Shown: positions 1-9,006 of the stretch, piece after piece
Layout: every line of letters starts with the position of its first letter
Position numbering within the stretch: the first letter of the stretch is position 1
The notes under the pieces: model-generated
Told to the model about the DNA's origin: nothing
Seen by the model: only the letters and a program-made list of their open reading frames with translations
Databases searched by the model: none
Translations under genes and position numbers: made by a program
Assembly (NCBI GenBank): GCA_903927965.1
Contig: CAIYPA010000437.1
Location: forward strand, 42,157-106,156
DNA: 64,000 bases
Direction: 5' to 3'
Origin: an uncultured Bacteroidia bacterium
GTDB taxonomy: Bacteria; Bacteroidota; Bacteroidia; Bacteroidales; Prolixibacteraceae

Positions 1-1229
1 TGATGGAACCCGATTGTGCCGATAACCCATTTTACTTTAGGGCTTACTTTTCCTGGAAGCTGGGCCTCCCGTTTGGTTACCATGTGTGCGACCGCGGAAC
101 ATTGGGACGTGCTCCTCAAACCGGACAATGGGTAACCAACGAGACACCGATCCAACGATCCTCTCCTACCCAGAAAATGAATGCTTTTCTCAGGATGGTT
201 GCAAATGGGGTCCATTCCGGCACAGCACGTACCGCACTTGACAACGAAAATGCCGATTATTATCCGGTTCCACTTACACAGGAAGGGCTACGTCCTGGTG
301 TTGTGTTTGCCGATCCATATGGTCATACACTGATTCTCGTTCACAGGATTGCCCAATCCGATAAAAGTCCTGGGGTACTTCTTTCAGTCGATGCGCAACC
401 TGACGGGACTGTTGGGATCAAACGGTTCTGGAAAGGGAATTTTTTGTTCACCACCTCCAATGTTATTGGGGAACCTGGCTTTAAGGCATTCCGCCCCATC
501 GTTATAAAGGATGGCCAGCCGCAGCTTCTGAAAACAGAGGGGATCAATTCAAAATCTGGAATGATCAGGTATTCGCTTCAACAGAAAAAGATGACTGGCG
601 ATGTGTTCTATCACACGATGGAACGCATCATCAACCCGAAACCGCTCGATCCAGAAGTGGCACTACTGGATCTGGTTCAGGCGTTGTACGAACAATTAAC
701 GGTTAGGATCACTTCCGTTGGGAATGGCGAAGCCTATATGAAATCGCATCCCGGGGCTGTGATCGAAATGCCCGGGCGGCCTGCCGGAGTCTTTCAGGCA
801 GGTGGCCAATGGGAGGACTTCTCAACACCCAACCGCGACCTTCGGTTATTGATCGCTATGGATGCCATTCTGGATTTTCCCAACAAGATCGTTCGTTCGC
901 CTGAGGATTTCAAAATACCGATGCTTCAGTCGCCAGAACATGTGAAAAAAAATCTGGAAGAGCTGTTAAACAAGAAGTTGTCGGAGCTTTCGATTACTTA
1001 TACCCGCACAAACGGGTCGGAGCAGAACCTGACATTATCAGAGATATTAAAAAGAAGGGCCGCATTTGAGATTGCTTATAATCCGAACGATGGGATTGAA
1101 ATACGCTGGGGTGCGCCGGAAGGAAGTGAAGAACGCTCTTCATGTAAACGCCACGTATCTGCCAGTCAGTCAGAACGGATGAATGCTGTAAGGGTTTGGT
1201 TTCAGAAGAGGTTGCACCCACCGACCTAA
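1..1229 (+). CDS. hypothetical protein, 5' end probably cut by the window; possible papain/NlpC-like Cys-His enzyme
   Basis: About 408 residues are readable from an ATG at position 3, but the sequence opens directly in a folded-looking domain with no signal peptide, so the true start probably lies upstream of the window. I do not recognise the family. A Cys in PDCADNPFYFRAYFSWKLG near the visible N-terminus, and a later LRPGVVFADPYGHTLILVH segment (about residues 96-114), resemble the Cys and His sites of papain-like NlpC/P60 or CHAP folds; this is inference from spacing only. The remainder is a long polar region without membrane segments. The DNA looks richer in G+C by eye than the following genes. 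The gene ends in a perfect terminator that includes its own stop codon, so it is the last gene of its transcript. Confidence 0.6.
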   Translation, partial: MEPDCADNPFYFRAYFSWKLGLPFGYHVCDRGTLGRAPQTGQWVTNETPIQRSSPTQKMNAFLRMVANGVHSGTARTALDNENADYYPVPLTQEGLRPGVVFADPYGHTLILVHRIAQSDKSPGVLLSVDAQPDGTVGIKRFWKGNFLFTTSNVIGEPGFKAFRPIVIKDGQPQLLKTEGINSKSGMIRYSLQQKKMTGDVFYHTMERIINPKPLDPEVALLDLVQALYEQLTVRITSVGNGEAYMKSHPGAVIEMPGRPAGVFQAGGQWEDFSTPNRDLRLLIAMDAILDFPNKIVRSPEDFKIPMLQSPEHVKKNLEELLNKKLSELSITYTRTNGSEQNLTLSEILKRRAAFEIAYNPNDGIEIRWGAPEGSEERSSCKRHVSASQSERMNAVRVWFQKRLHPPT

Positions 1230-1267
1230 ATAAATAGCCCCCTGCTTCAGCTGGGGGCTATTTATTT
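1228..1267 (+). terminator. intrinsic terminator overlapping the stop codon
   Basis: Perfect 15-bp inverted repeat, arms 1228-1242 and 1253-1267, with GC-rich core AGCCCCC/GGGGGCT and a 10-base loop. The outer arms are A-rich on the left and T-rich on the right, so the hairpin could also work for transcripts arriving from the GH30 gene on the minus strand. Confidence 0.85.
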
Positions 1268-1458
1268 AATATTTAGTCCTTTAAACAGCTGACAGGTCAA
1301 CCAGTAATCTTATTTAAATCATAATGCGATGAATAATTTGTTTAACCAAGTTGCCGTGTGAAGAATAGATAAGTTTTCATTAGCTGTTAGGGAGTTAAAG
1401 AAAAGCCTGCTTCTAATCAGATTGTCTTCAGTCACCGGGACACTTGTACTAAAATAGG

Positions 1459-2892
1459 TTACTTCCAAATATAGGTTCCAACAGCTCCTTTATCCAATTG
1501 GGTTGAAACAGATTTGCCTTTCCATGTCAGGTTAAAGGTTTTGTTTTCGCTGCTGTTGTTCTGGACAATTACAACAATCTTTCCATCGGCGGTTTTAAAA
1601 GCTACATTAGGAAGATCCTTCGATGTATTGGAAGCGATCCTAATAGATCCTGGACGGACGAATTTTGCGGCATGGGCCAATATGTAATAGGCTGGATTTC
1701 TTGTTATTAGATTACCATCAATCGTAATGGTTCCAAGACATTGGGTGCAACCACCAATTGTATGTGGGTCATTTTTGGGATCGGCTGCAAGGTTCCATTC
1801 GAGCACTGTGCGGCACCAGTTGCGTGTTGCCCCTATAATCAGGGTCCGTACATGCCATGCCAGGTCGCCCGCCAGTTTTCCAGGAGCACCCACCCATTGT
1901 TCCGTAAAATAGAGATTTTTATCAGGATATGCCTCATGTACAGGTGTTAATGCATCAATTGATCCTCCGTAAAGGTGAAAAGCCGACCCATCAACATATT
2001 TTGCAGCATCCGGATCTTTTAAGATCGTCAAAGGGTACTCAGGTCTGTCTGCATTATGGTCATACACTATAATTTTCGTCGAAAGTTTGGCTGCTGCAAA
2101 GGCCGGACCAAGACTTTGCTTAACGAATTTAGCCTGGTCTTCAGCTGTCATGTACATGCTTGGGTTATTTCCGGGATGCAAAGGCTCGTTCTGGATTGTA
2201 ATTGCGTCAATGTTAATTCCTTCTACCTTCATGCTGTTGAGATACTTCACAAAGTACAAGGCATAGGCATCGTAATATTCAGGTTTCAGGCTTCCCCCTT
2301 TTGAATTGTTGTTGGTTTTCATCCAGGTTGGGGCCGACCAAGGAGAACCCATAATTTTGATTTCGGGATTGATGGCCAATATTTCTTTTAAGATTGGGAT
2401 CAGGTCGGCTTTTTCCAAGTCAATCGAAAATTTCGACATTTGGGGATCGGTTTCACCATCGGCCAGGTCGTTGTAGGAAAAGACTTTTTCGCTCAAATCG
2501 GATGCCCCTATACTGATCCTCAAATAACTGATTCCTATGTTATTATCATTGGTTGCGAATAGTTCTTTCAAAATAGCAGTCCGTTTGTCTGCCTCTATCC
2601 GATGTAAAAGTGTGGCACTTCCCCCAGTTAAACAATTTCCAAACCCATCGATGGTCTGAAAAGTTTGGATCGCGTCAATGAGAATGGATGGGTCCTGGTT
2701 GATCGGTTTACCAAAATCCAACTCTTTCTGCGGTTGAAAGAGAATATTTTTTTCTGGACTTGTCAGCCAGAACTGAACAGCTTTTTTCGAATGTTGGGAT
2801 GAAGGACTTTGGGGTTGGTTTTTGGACAGGACGGTTTCTACGGAACAGAGCAAAGAAATAAAAAGTACAAATGCTAACAATTTGATTTTCAT
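1459..2892 (-). CDS. GH30 family glycosidase, secreted (beta-1,6-glucanase/glucosylceramidase-like)
   Basis: 477 residues with an N-terminal signal peptide (about residues 1-23, basic start then LLAFVLFISLLCS). The GH30 layout is clear: the early strand TIDGFGNCLTGGSA (residues 80-93), then the acid/base glutamate in TIQNEP (E236), and the nucleophile glutamate in LYFTEQW (E331). The C-terminal 90 residues form the small beta-sandwich that flanks the barrel in GH30. Family members cleave beta-1,6-glucan, beta-glucosides or xylan; with two GH16 beta-1,3-glucanases 11 kb away, side-branch removal from laminarin is a reasonable inference. The gene stands alone: repeats and the glp operon lie upstream, and the terminator at 1228-1267 lies downstream. 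Confidence 0.87.
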   Translation of the reverse strand: MKIKLLAFVLFISLLCSVETVLSKNQPQSPSSQHSKKAVQFWLTSPEKNILFQPQKELDFGKPINQDPSILIDAIQTFQTIDGFGNCLTGGSATLLHRIEADKRTAILKELFATNDNNIGISYLRISIGASDLSEKVFSYNDLADGETDPQMSKFSIDLEKADLIPILKEILAINPEIKIMGSPWSAPTWMKTNNNSKGGSLKPEYYDAYALYFVKYLNSMKVEGINIDAITIQNEPLHPGNNPSMYMTAEDQAKFVKQSLGPAFAAAKLSTKIIVYDHNADRPEYPLTILKDPDAAKYVDGSAFHLYGGSIDALTPVHEAYPDKNLYFTEQWVGAPGKLAGDLAWHVRTLIIGATRNWCRTVLEWNLAADPKNDPHTIGGCTQCLGTITIDGNLITRNPAYYILAHAAKFVRPGSIRIASNTSKDLPNVAFKTADGKIVVIVQNNSSENKTFNLTWKGKSVSTQLDKGAVGTYIWK

Positions 2893-2988
2893 TGGAATTA
2901 TTCTTATAAATACAATTGAAATATATTGAAATGTGTTAAGGCAGATTGAAACACTGAAAGAAAAAAAGTCTTTTAATAGGACGTCACG

Positions 2989-3190
2989 GTGCGCTGCACC
3001 TCCATCGTTACTTCAATTTCAACGATTTCTACAAATATTTCGCCACTCTGTGGCATTCAGGAGGTGCAGTGCACCGGAATATTTGTAGAAATTCAGCCAT
3101 GGACAAGATATTAGGTGCAGCGCCCCGGAATATTTGTAGAAATTCCGCCACGGACAAGATATCGAGGTGCAGCGCACCGAAATATTCAGC
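2989..3190. repeat. array of ~52-bp degenerate palindromic repeats
   Basis: This fills most of the 356-bp gap between the GH30 gene and glpF. Two direct units (3061-3111, 3112-3163) and a partial third (3164-3190) share a GC-rich palindromic core AGGTGCAGCGCACCGG followed by AATATTTGTAGAAATTC and GCCACGGACAAGATAT. An inverted, diverged copy lies at 2989-3043 (core GGTGCGCTGCACC). Spacing is close to 52 bp. A 61-codon minus-strand reading frame across it is only the translation of the repeat. Confidence 0.75.
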
Positions 3191-3248
3191 AATCCAGACA
3201 TCAAATATTTATCAAAAAGAGCTTTAATCTTTTAATTAACAATTGGTT

Positions 3249-3962
3249 TTAGTGGGCAGTTAAAAGTGTGAACACGAATCCTGCGAGGCACGCACCAGCT
3301 ATAGGTCCCAAAATTGGAACCCAACTGTAACCCCAATCGCTGGCCCCTTTGTTTTTTATAGGCAATATGGCATGCATGATCCTTGGGCCCAAATCCCTGG
3401 CAGGGTTTATGGCATATCCGGTTGTACCACCCAATGAAAGTCCAATTCCCAAAACCAAAAATGCAACTGGTATAGCATCTATCGAACCAATTGGATTAGA
3501 AGGTTTTGCAAAATAGAGAATTCCAAAAACAAGTACAAAAGTCGCGATCATTTCGGAAAGAAAATTATAGACACTGCTTCTTATTGCAGGTCCTGTGCAA
3601 AATGTGGCCAAAATCAAATCATTTCCAACAGTTTCATCGTAATGCTTTTTGTAGCTTACCCAAACAAGGAATGCCCCAAGCATAGCCCCAATCATTTGAC
3701 CAGCAATGTAAACAGGAACATCACTCCATGGAAAACCATTAAAAGCAGCCATTGCGATTGTAATCGCCGGGTTTAAATGGGATGCGCTACCTGTAGCTGA
3801 CACAACTACTCCGGCGAAAACGGCTAAAGCCCATCCAAAAGTTATCACAATCAATCCACTGTTATTTCCTTTTGTTTTCGAAAGCAAAACATTTGCAACA
3901 ACACCATCGCCCAATAGGATAAGAATCATGGTGCCAAATAATTCCGATAAAAATGCAGTCAT
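3249..3962 (-). CDS. glpF: glycerol uptake facilitator (MIP/aquaglyceroporin)
   Basis: 237 residues, six hydrophobic membrane spans plus two half-helices carrying the pore motifs: HLNPAIT (Asn64) and INPARDLGPR (Asn186). The Asp after NPAR in the second box is the signature of glycerol-conducting facilitators rather than water-only aquaporins. It lets glycerol diffuse across the inner membrane to be trapped by GlpK. It is the last gene of glpK-glpD-glpF, 18 bp after glpD. Length is slightly short for the family but complete. Confidence 0.93.
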   Translation of the reverse strand: MTAFLSELFGTMILILLGDGVVANVLLSKTKGNNSGLIVITFGWALAVFAGVVVSATGSASHLNPAITIAMAAFNGFPWSDVPVYIAGQMIGAMLGAFLVWVSYKKHYDETVGNDLILATFCTGPAIRSSVYNFLSEMIATFVLVFGILYFAKPSNPIGSIDAIPVAFLVLGIGLSLGGTTGYAINPARDLGPRIMHAILPIKNKGASDWGYSWVPILGPIAGACLAGFVFTLLTAH

Positions 3963-3980
3963 TTGTATTTGTTTAATTAT

Positions 3981-5537
3981 TTATAAATGAGGTATATATC
4001 CTTGCGCCAATTTCGTGAAATGTTCAATCTGCCCTATCTCCCAATCCTTTGCCATACCAAGGTGTTCAGCCATAATCGCTGCAACTTTGGGTGCTGCTTC
4101 TATTGCCGCCCTTGCATTAAGGATCAACAAACGAACCCTTCGGGATAAAACATCTTCAACCGTTAAAGCCATTTCATGATCGATAGCCCAAATAACTTCA
4201 GCCTTTGTATATGGATAGGAGGAATGGATCTGTTCGTTTAAGCCAGTTTTGCTTTCCATAAGGGCAGTAATAGCGGCAGCATCTGATCCATAGACAGATA
4301 GATGGGTTTCGTTTTTTGCTTCAGTCCAACCATGAATCCTTAAATGTCTTGTTTTGCAATGTTTAAATTTCAACAAGGTTGACCTGATAGCTCTGTTGAT
4401 CGTATGCCGGGCCATGTTGCGATAGGTTGTCCATTTGCCACCGGTGACATGGACCAGACCTGATGGAAGAACTTTTATCACATGATCCCGCGGCATTACA
4501 GAAGTTTTCTTTATTCCAGCAACTTTGGCCAACGGCCTCAAACCAACAAAAACACTTTGAATGTCATCATAGGTAATATTGGTTACTGCGTACCGGTTAA
4601 AATGGTGGATAATAAAATCGATCTCATCCTTCAATGGTAGTGGCTCCTCTGAAACCTCCTCGACCGGAGTGTCTGTTGTTCCAAGGATCACCTTTCCTTC
4701 CCATGGAATAAAGAACAAGACCCTTCCATCATCTGTTTTTGGGAGCATCATTCCAGCGTCGCCTGTGAAAAAATGTTTGTCAACAATCAGATGGATACCC
4801 TGAGATGGTGCTATTGTTTTTTCAGAATGGCCTTCAGCAAGCTGCAACAAGGTATCTGCAAAAACGCCTGTCGCATTGATCACCACCTCCGACTTGAATT
4901 CATATTCCTTACCGCTTATTTCATCTTTTGCTTTTACACCAACAATCAGACCTGAGTCTTTAATAAAATCTGTAACACCAAAATAATTAACAACTATCGC
5001 TCCCTTTTCAATTGCAGTTTGTGCCAGGTTGATCGCCAACCGGCTATCATCAAACTGACCGTCATAATAGAGGACTCCCCCATTCAGGTTATGTTCCTTT
5101 AAATCAGGTAAATATTTAATCGTTGATTTTTTTGAAAGCAATTTCGTTTTGCCAAGACTCAGGTCTCCTGAAAGGTATTCATAAATCCACAATCCTATAC
5201 CATAGAACCATTTGTCCCACCATTTGTAGGATGGCATCACAAAAGTCAAAGTATGGCACAAATGTGGGGCGTTCTGGAGCAACACTCCTCTTTCAATTAG
5301 AGCTTCCCTTACAAGGCGGATATTTCCTTGGGCAAGATACCGGACCCCTCCATGGACCAATTTGGTGGACCGGCTCGAAGTCCCTTTGGCAAAATCGTGT
5401 TTTTCAAGCAAGAGGGTTTTAAACCCCCTGGCGGCTGCATCAAGTGCACATCCTAAACCGGTGGCACCTCCACCTATGATGATGAAATCAAACTCATTCT
5501 CTTTGTTTAGTTTATCCAGTTGGTCTTTGCGGTTCAT
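3981..5537 (-). CDS. glpD: aerobic glycerol-3-phosphate dehydrogenase, FAD-dependent
   Basis: 518 residues. Oxidises sn-glycerol-3-phosphate to dihydroxyacetone phosphate and passes electrons to the quinone pool at the inner membrane. The N-terminal FAD-binding site is plain: FIIIGGGATGLGCALDAAAR (about residues 19-38), followed by a glutamate at the end of the second strand and the substrate-loop signature SSRSTKLVHGGVRYL. The C-terminal third is the helical DAO_C cap. It lies 14 bp downstream of glpK and 18 bp upstream of glpF, so the three are one transcript. The family is also annotated GlpA in some genomes; no iron-sulfur GlpC or GlpB neighbour is present, which favours GlpD. Confidence 0.93.
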   Translation of the reverse strand: MNRKDQLDKLNKENEFDFIIIGGGATGLGCALDAAARGFKTLLLEKHDFAKGTSSRSTKLVHGGVRYLAQGNIRLVREALIERGVLLQNAPHLCHTLTFVMPSYKWWDKWFYGIGLWIYEYLSGDLSLGKTKLLSKKSTIKYLPDLKEHNLNGGVLYYDGQFDDSRLAINLAQTAIEKGAIVVNYFGVTDFIKDSGLIVGVKAKDEISGKEYEFKSEVVINATGVFADTLLQLAEGHSEKTIAPSQGIHLIVDKHFFTGDAGMMLPKTDDGRVLFFIPWEGKVILGTTDTPVEEVSEEPLPLKDEIDFIIHHFNRYAVTNITYDDIQSVFVGLRPLAKVAGIKKTSVMPRDHVIKVLPSGLVHVTGGKWTTYRNMARHTINRAIRSTLLKFKHCKTRHLRIHGWTEAKNETHLSVYGSDAAAITALMESKTGLNEQIHSSYPYTKAEVIWAIDHEMALTVEDVLSRRVRLLILNARAAIEAAPKVAAIMAEHLGMAKDWEIGQIEHFTKLAQGYIPHL

Positions 5538-5551
5538 TTGATGGCGTATTT

Positions 5552-7033
5552 TTAGATTACTGATAATGCTGCATTAATTGCTTTCCCCCATCCGGTAGCT
5601 AATTCGTTTCTTCTTTCGTCTGAAATTTGTGGTGAAAATATTTTATCAATTTCCCATTGTTGCTGTATTTCATCAACATTGCCCCAAAAACCGGTCGCCA
5701 ATCCGGCAAGATAAGCGGCACCTAATGCGGTAGTTTCTGTAACAGTGGGACGAACTACTTTTGTATCAAGCATGTCACTCTGAAACTGCATCAGCAGATC
5801 GTTTTTTGTCGCACCGCCATCAACACGCAACTCTTTGATATGGATACCGCTATCGGCTTCCATCGCATTGAGGACATCCATGGTTTGATAGGCGATACTT
5901 TCAATGGCAGCCCTGGCAATATGGGCGGATGTGGTTCCTCGTGTAAGACCAGTAATTGTTCCTTTTGCGTGTTGGCTCCAATATGGGGCACCTAAACCTG
6001 CAAATGCAGGAACAACATAAACGCCATCCGTGGTTTTCACTTTCATGGCGAGTTCTTCAACTTCAGCGGCGGTCTTGATGAAGCCCAATCCGTCCCTGAG
6101 CCATTGCACAACTGCCCCTGCAATAAACACACTACCTTCGAGCGCATACTGGGTCACTCCGTTTATTTTCCAGGCAACTGTTGTCAATAAGTTATTCTTT
6201 GAGAAGATCTTCTTTTCGCCCGTATTCATCAACATGAAACAACCTGTCCCATAAGTATTTTTGACCATGCCTGGATGAGTACACAATTGTCCGAACAAGG
6301 CAGCCTGCTGATCGCCAGCAATACCAGCAATTGGTATATTTGTCTTGCCATCAAGTAAAATGGTATGACCATACACTTCACTGCTGCTCCGGATTTGTGG
6401 CAGGATATTGCCGGGGACATCCAAAATTTTCTGCAGTTCTCCATCCCATTGGCAGGTCTCAATATTGCAAAGCATTGTACGGCTGGCATTGCTCACATCG
6501 GTTGCATGAATTTTGCCTCCGGTCAATTTCCACAATAACCAGGTATCGATCGTGCCAAAACAAAGTTCCCCCTTTTCAGCCTTTTCCCTGGCACCTTCAA
6601 CATTATCAAGAATCCATTTGACTTTTGTCCCGCTGAAATAAGAATCCGCAAGTAAACCGGTCTTCTCCTGAATCACTTTTTCCAAGCCATTGGCCTTCAG
6701 TTCATCACAAAATGTAGCAGTCCTTCTGTCCTGCCAAACGATCGCATTGTAAATTGGGATTCCTGTATTTCTGTCCCAGATAACAGTAGTTTCCCGCTGA
6801 TTGGTAATCCCGATTCCAGCCACTTCACTTGCAGAAATATTCAATTTCGCAATCACCTCCTTTGCCGTTGACAACTGGCTTTCCCAGATTTCCATTGGAT
6901 CATGCTCTATCCATCCCGGTTTAGGGAAGATTTGTGAAAACTCTTTCTGGGCAACCCCAACTATAATGCCGTTTTTATCGACTAAAATTGACCGGCTGCT
7001 GGTAGTCCCTTGATCTAAGGATAAGATATACAT
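5552..7033 (-). CDS. glpK: glycerol kinase
   Basis: 493 residues, the usual family length. Phosphorylates glycerol to sn-glycerol-3-phosphate with ATP. Visible FGGY-kinase features are the phosphate-binding [16 protein letters not shown] at residues 4-19, the [13 protein letters not shown] and AIVWQDRR substrate segments, [14 protein letters not shown], and [15 protein letters not shown] in the C-terminal lobe. First gene of the minus-strand glpK-glpD-glpF operon; a TAnnTTTG promoter element sits 81 bp upstream of the ATG. No glpR or glpP regulator lies nearby. Confidence 0.95.
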   Translation of the reverse strand: MYILSLDQGTTSSRSILVDKNGIIVGVAQKEFSQIFPKPGWIEHDPMEIWESQLSTAKEVIAKLNISASEVAGIGITNQRETTVIWDRNTGIPIYNAIVWQDRRTATFCDELKANGLEKVIQEKTGLLADSYFSGTKVKWILDNVEGAREKAEKGELCFGTIDTWLLWKLTGGKIHATDVSNASRTMLCNIETCQWDGELQKILDVPGNILPQIRSSSEVYGHTILLDGKTNIPIAGIAGDQQAALFGQLCTHPGMVKNTYGTGCFMLMNTGEKKIFSKNNLLTTVAWKINGVTQYALEGSVFIAGAVVQWLRDGLGFIKTAAEVEELAMKVKTTDGVYVVPAFAGLGAPYWSQHAKGTITGLTRGTTSAHIARAAIESIAYQTMDVLNAMEADSGIHIKELRVDGGATKNDLLMQFQSDMLDTKVVRPTVTETTALGAAYLAGLATGFWGNVDEIQQQWEIDKIFSPQISDERRNELATGWGKAINAALSVI

Positions 7034-7113
7034 GGTAATAGTTTGAAGAATGGTTAATATTTGTTTCTCAATTTCGTTATTTCCTAGTAAGGTCGTCTTA
7101 AAGATGTCCTATG

Positions 7114-7121
7114 CAAATATA
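7114..7121 (-). promoter_or_regulatory. candidate Bacteroidetes -7 element for the glp operon
   Basis: Reads TATATTTG on the minus strand, an exact match to TAnnTTTG. Transcription would begin near 7107, leaving a leader of about 75 nt before glpK. No clear -33 TTTG was seen. Confidence 0.45.
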
Positions 7122-7173
7122 AGACTATTTTTTAATCTGAATCTATTTTGGAAGAACCTACATTTTGGTTGAA

Positions 7174-7865
7174 TTAAGTTAAAACGAAGTTTATTTCAAA
7201 AATAAAATTCCATTCCCAAAAGACCTTTTTAGACAAGATCTTATTCATAATGAACCCATTTTCACTCGAAATCGCGGAAATGGTTTGGATATCGCAATCA
7301 TCGGAAAGGATCATCAGTATTCTGGTCCCGGTGTGGATAAATTTGTCAATCTGGTTGAACAGGTTTCTGAAATACTCAAAGTCTTCGCCACAATACCAGG
7401 CATATTCAGCAACAGAAGAGGGCTTTTTGGGGAAATAGGGTGGTGGAATAATGATGATGTCGAATGTTTGGGGCGGTATTTTCGTAAACAAATCTGATTC
7501 AATCACCTGCATTGTCTGATTGTTTAAACCCGCATTAAGTTGCAAATTTTCAATTGCAAGTGGAGAAATATCGGTGGCTGTCACAATAGCACCCTTTATT
7601 GCAGCAAATAACAATATAAAGCCTGTTCCTGCACCCAACTCAAGGAATTTGAAACCCTCCAAATTGAGATCTTCCAGAAAATTGACAAATATTTTGGTAC
7701 TCTAAAACAATCCGGGATGGGAAATGTCCCTATTTTCCTGAACTTTAATCCCTTTATACGCGTATTTAAAGCCTCAACGAAATAATACTTTACGATGAGA
7801 ATGAAGAGGTACTTACCAGTTATTTTGAATGCATTTTTAAGTTCTTGATCGGAAAATAATTTCAT
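7174..7865 (-). pseudogene. class I SAM-dependent methyltransferase, broken by frameshift and stop
   Basis: The N-terminal part (from ATG 7865, MKLFSDQEL...) and the C-terminal part (through 7174) are in different frames. Around 7702-7735 the second frame reads SHPGLF, a TAG stop (7704-7702), then STKIFVNFLEDLNLEGFKFL, which restores the HPGxFFSTK strand expected just before the SAM site. The SAM motif LELGAGTG and the acidic TATDISPLAIEN follow, then AEYAWYCGEDFEYF. The catalytic NPPY box is IPPPYF here, with Pro replacing Asn, so decay may precede the frame loss. It is the last reading frame of the radical SAM operon, 39 bp after the SPASM gene. A sequencing error could explain one lesion but less easily both plus the motif change. 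Confidence 0.65.
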
Positions 7866-7904
7866 GTCACAGTAGATTAAAATGGCATTATAATTAACTA
7901 ATAT

Positions 7905-8996
7905 TCATTGAAATGATCCACAGCAACGCGTACAGCCTGGCATTAAACCACCACTTTTTATTAAATCACTTCTTAATTGGGCCAGAGTTTTCGAATTCCA
8001 GATCTCTTTCAAACTATTTTGGTAAAGATTCCCTGCTACCACTTTATAACATTTGCCAATCCCCGGGATAACATCCCCATTGGGTTTTACCATGATATTT
8101 CGAAAGGTGTCCCAGCAATGATTTCCTATCGTTTGAACATGGTTATTGTAATACACCGATAAAATATTCAAGTCATTGAGATCGGGATAGAAAGAAACCG
8201 GAAATGGAAGACCAATTTTCCTGATTTCCTTTATTTGCTCAAACAATACCGGTAATTTGATATTATCAAGGTTCATTTTTGATAAAGAAGAATCTGTTAC
8301 CGGATAAGCATTTCCCCAAAGCTTATTGTGGTCAAGAGCCATGGCAGAAGAAACAAAATTTGGGTGCATAAATGCTATGCCCTTAATTTGCAGAGATTTG
8401 AATATATTAACAAATTCTATCATTTTATCATAATTCCACTCTGTAATTGTGTGACATACTAATATTTTAATCTCACTTTGAGATAATTCCAAAACCCGCT
8501 TTATCCCTTCGAAAGCCAATTCAAATGAGTGAGGATTTCCCCGGATCATGTTGTGTGTTTTGGGAGGGCCATCCAGGGAAACATTTAAATATTTAAGACC
8601 GGATACTGAAAGATCAGCAGCTAGTTCTTTTAATTTCAACCCATTCGTTACCAATGATGTAGAAATTCCTTTTTGTCGTGCATAGTCGAGTGAGGTTAAA
8701 AGATGCGGATAGATCAATGGTTCCGCATAAGAATAGTCAATTTTTGTCTGAGGATAAAAATGCCCAATTTCATCGCAAATCTTTTTGAACAATTCCAAGG
8801 GCATATTTAATGGTTTATTACCCGTTAAGTTTTGGGAATAATTACTTTCTGTATGGCCATTTCCAACATCACACATTTTACAATGTAGGTTGCAGGCGTT
8901 GTTCAAACCAAGTAATAGCCAATCCGGCCCATAAAACAAATGGCGAGGATATATTCTTTGATTGAGTTTTTTGAGCCGGTTATGCAGCAAAATCAT
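7905..8996 (-). CDS. radical SAM protein with C-terminal SPASM-like domain
   Basis: 363 residues. The [4Fe-4S] radical SAM site is CNLHCKMC (CxxxCxxC, about residues 35-42), followed by the barrel with LVTNGLKL and LNVSLDGPPKTHN, typical of the MoaA/AlbA/anaerobic sulfatase-maturase branch. The C-terminal part carries Cys-rich SPASM-like spacing: GNHCWD, GIGKCYK and MPGCTRCCG, likely ligands for an auxiliary cluster. Such enzymes modify peptides, sugars or lipid head groups; the substrate is unknown here and no short precursor peptide gene is evident nearby. It is the fifth gene of the operon, 10 bp after the preceding radical SAM gene. Confidence 0.8.
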   Translation of the reverse strand: MILLHNRLKKLNQRIYPRHLFYGPDWLLLGLNNACNLHCKMCDVGNGHTESNYSQNLTGNKPLNMPLELFKKICDEIGHFYPQTKIDYSYAEPLIYPHLLTSLDYARQKGISTSLVTNGLKLKELAADLSVSGLKYLNVSLDGPPKTHNMIRGNPHSFELAFEGIKRVLELSQSEIKILVCHTITEWNYDKMIEFVNIFKSLQIKGIAFMHPNFVSSAMALDHNKLWGNAYPVTDSSLSKMNLDNIKLPVLFEQIKEIRKIGLPFPVSFYPDLNDLNILSVYYNNHVQTIGNHCWDTFRNIMVKPNGDVIPGIGKCYKVVAGNLYQNSLKEIWNSKTLAQLRSDLIKSGGLMPGCTRCCGSFQ

Positions 8997-9006
8997 AGCG
9001 AAGTGT

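Noticed and set aside
3019..3204. 61-codon minus-strand frame between GH30 and glpF
   Set aside because: Its translation repeats the same block (FYKYSGALHL) because it is read from the 52-bp repeats; not a gene.
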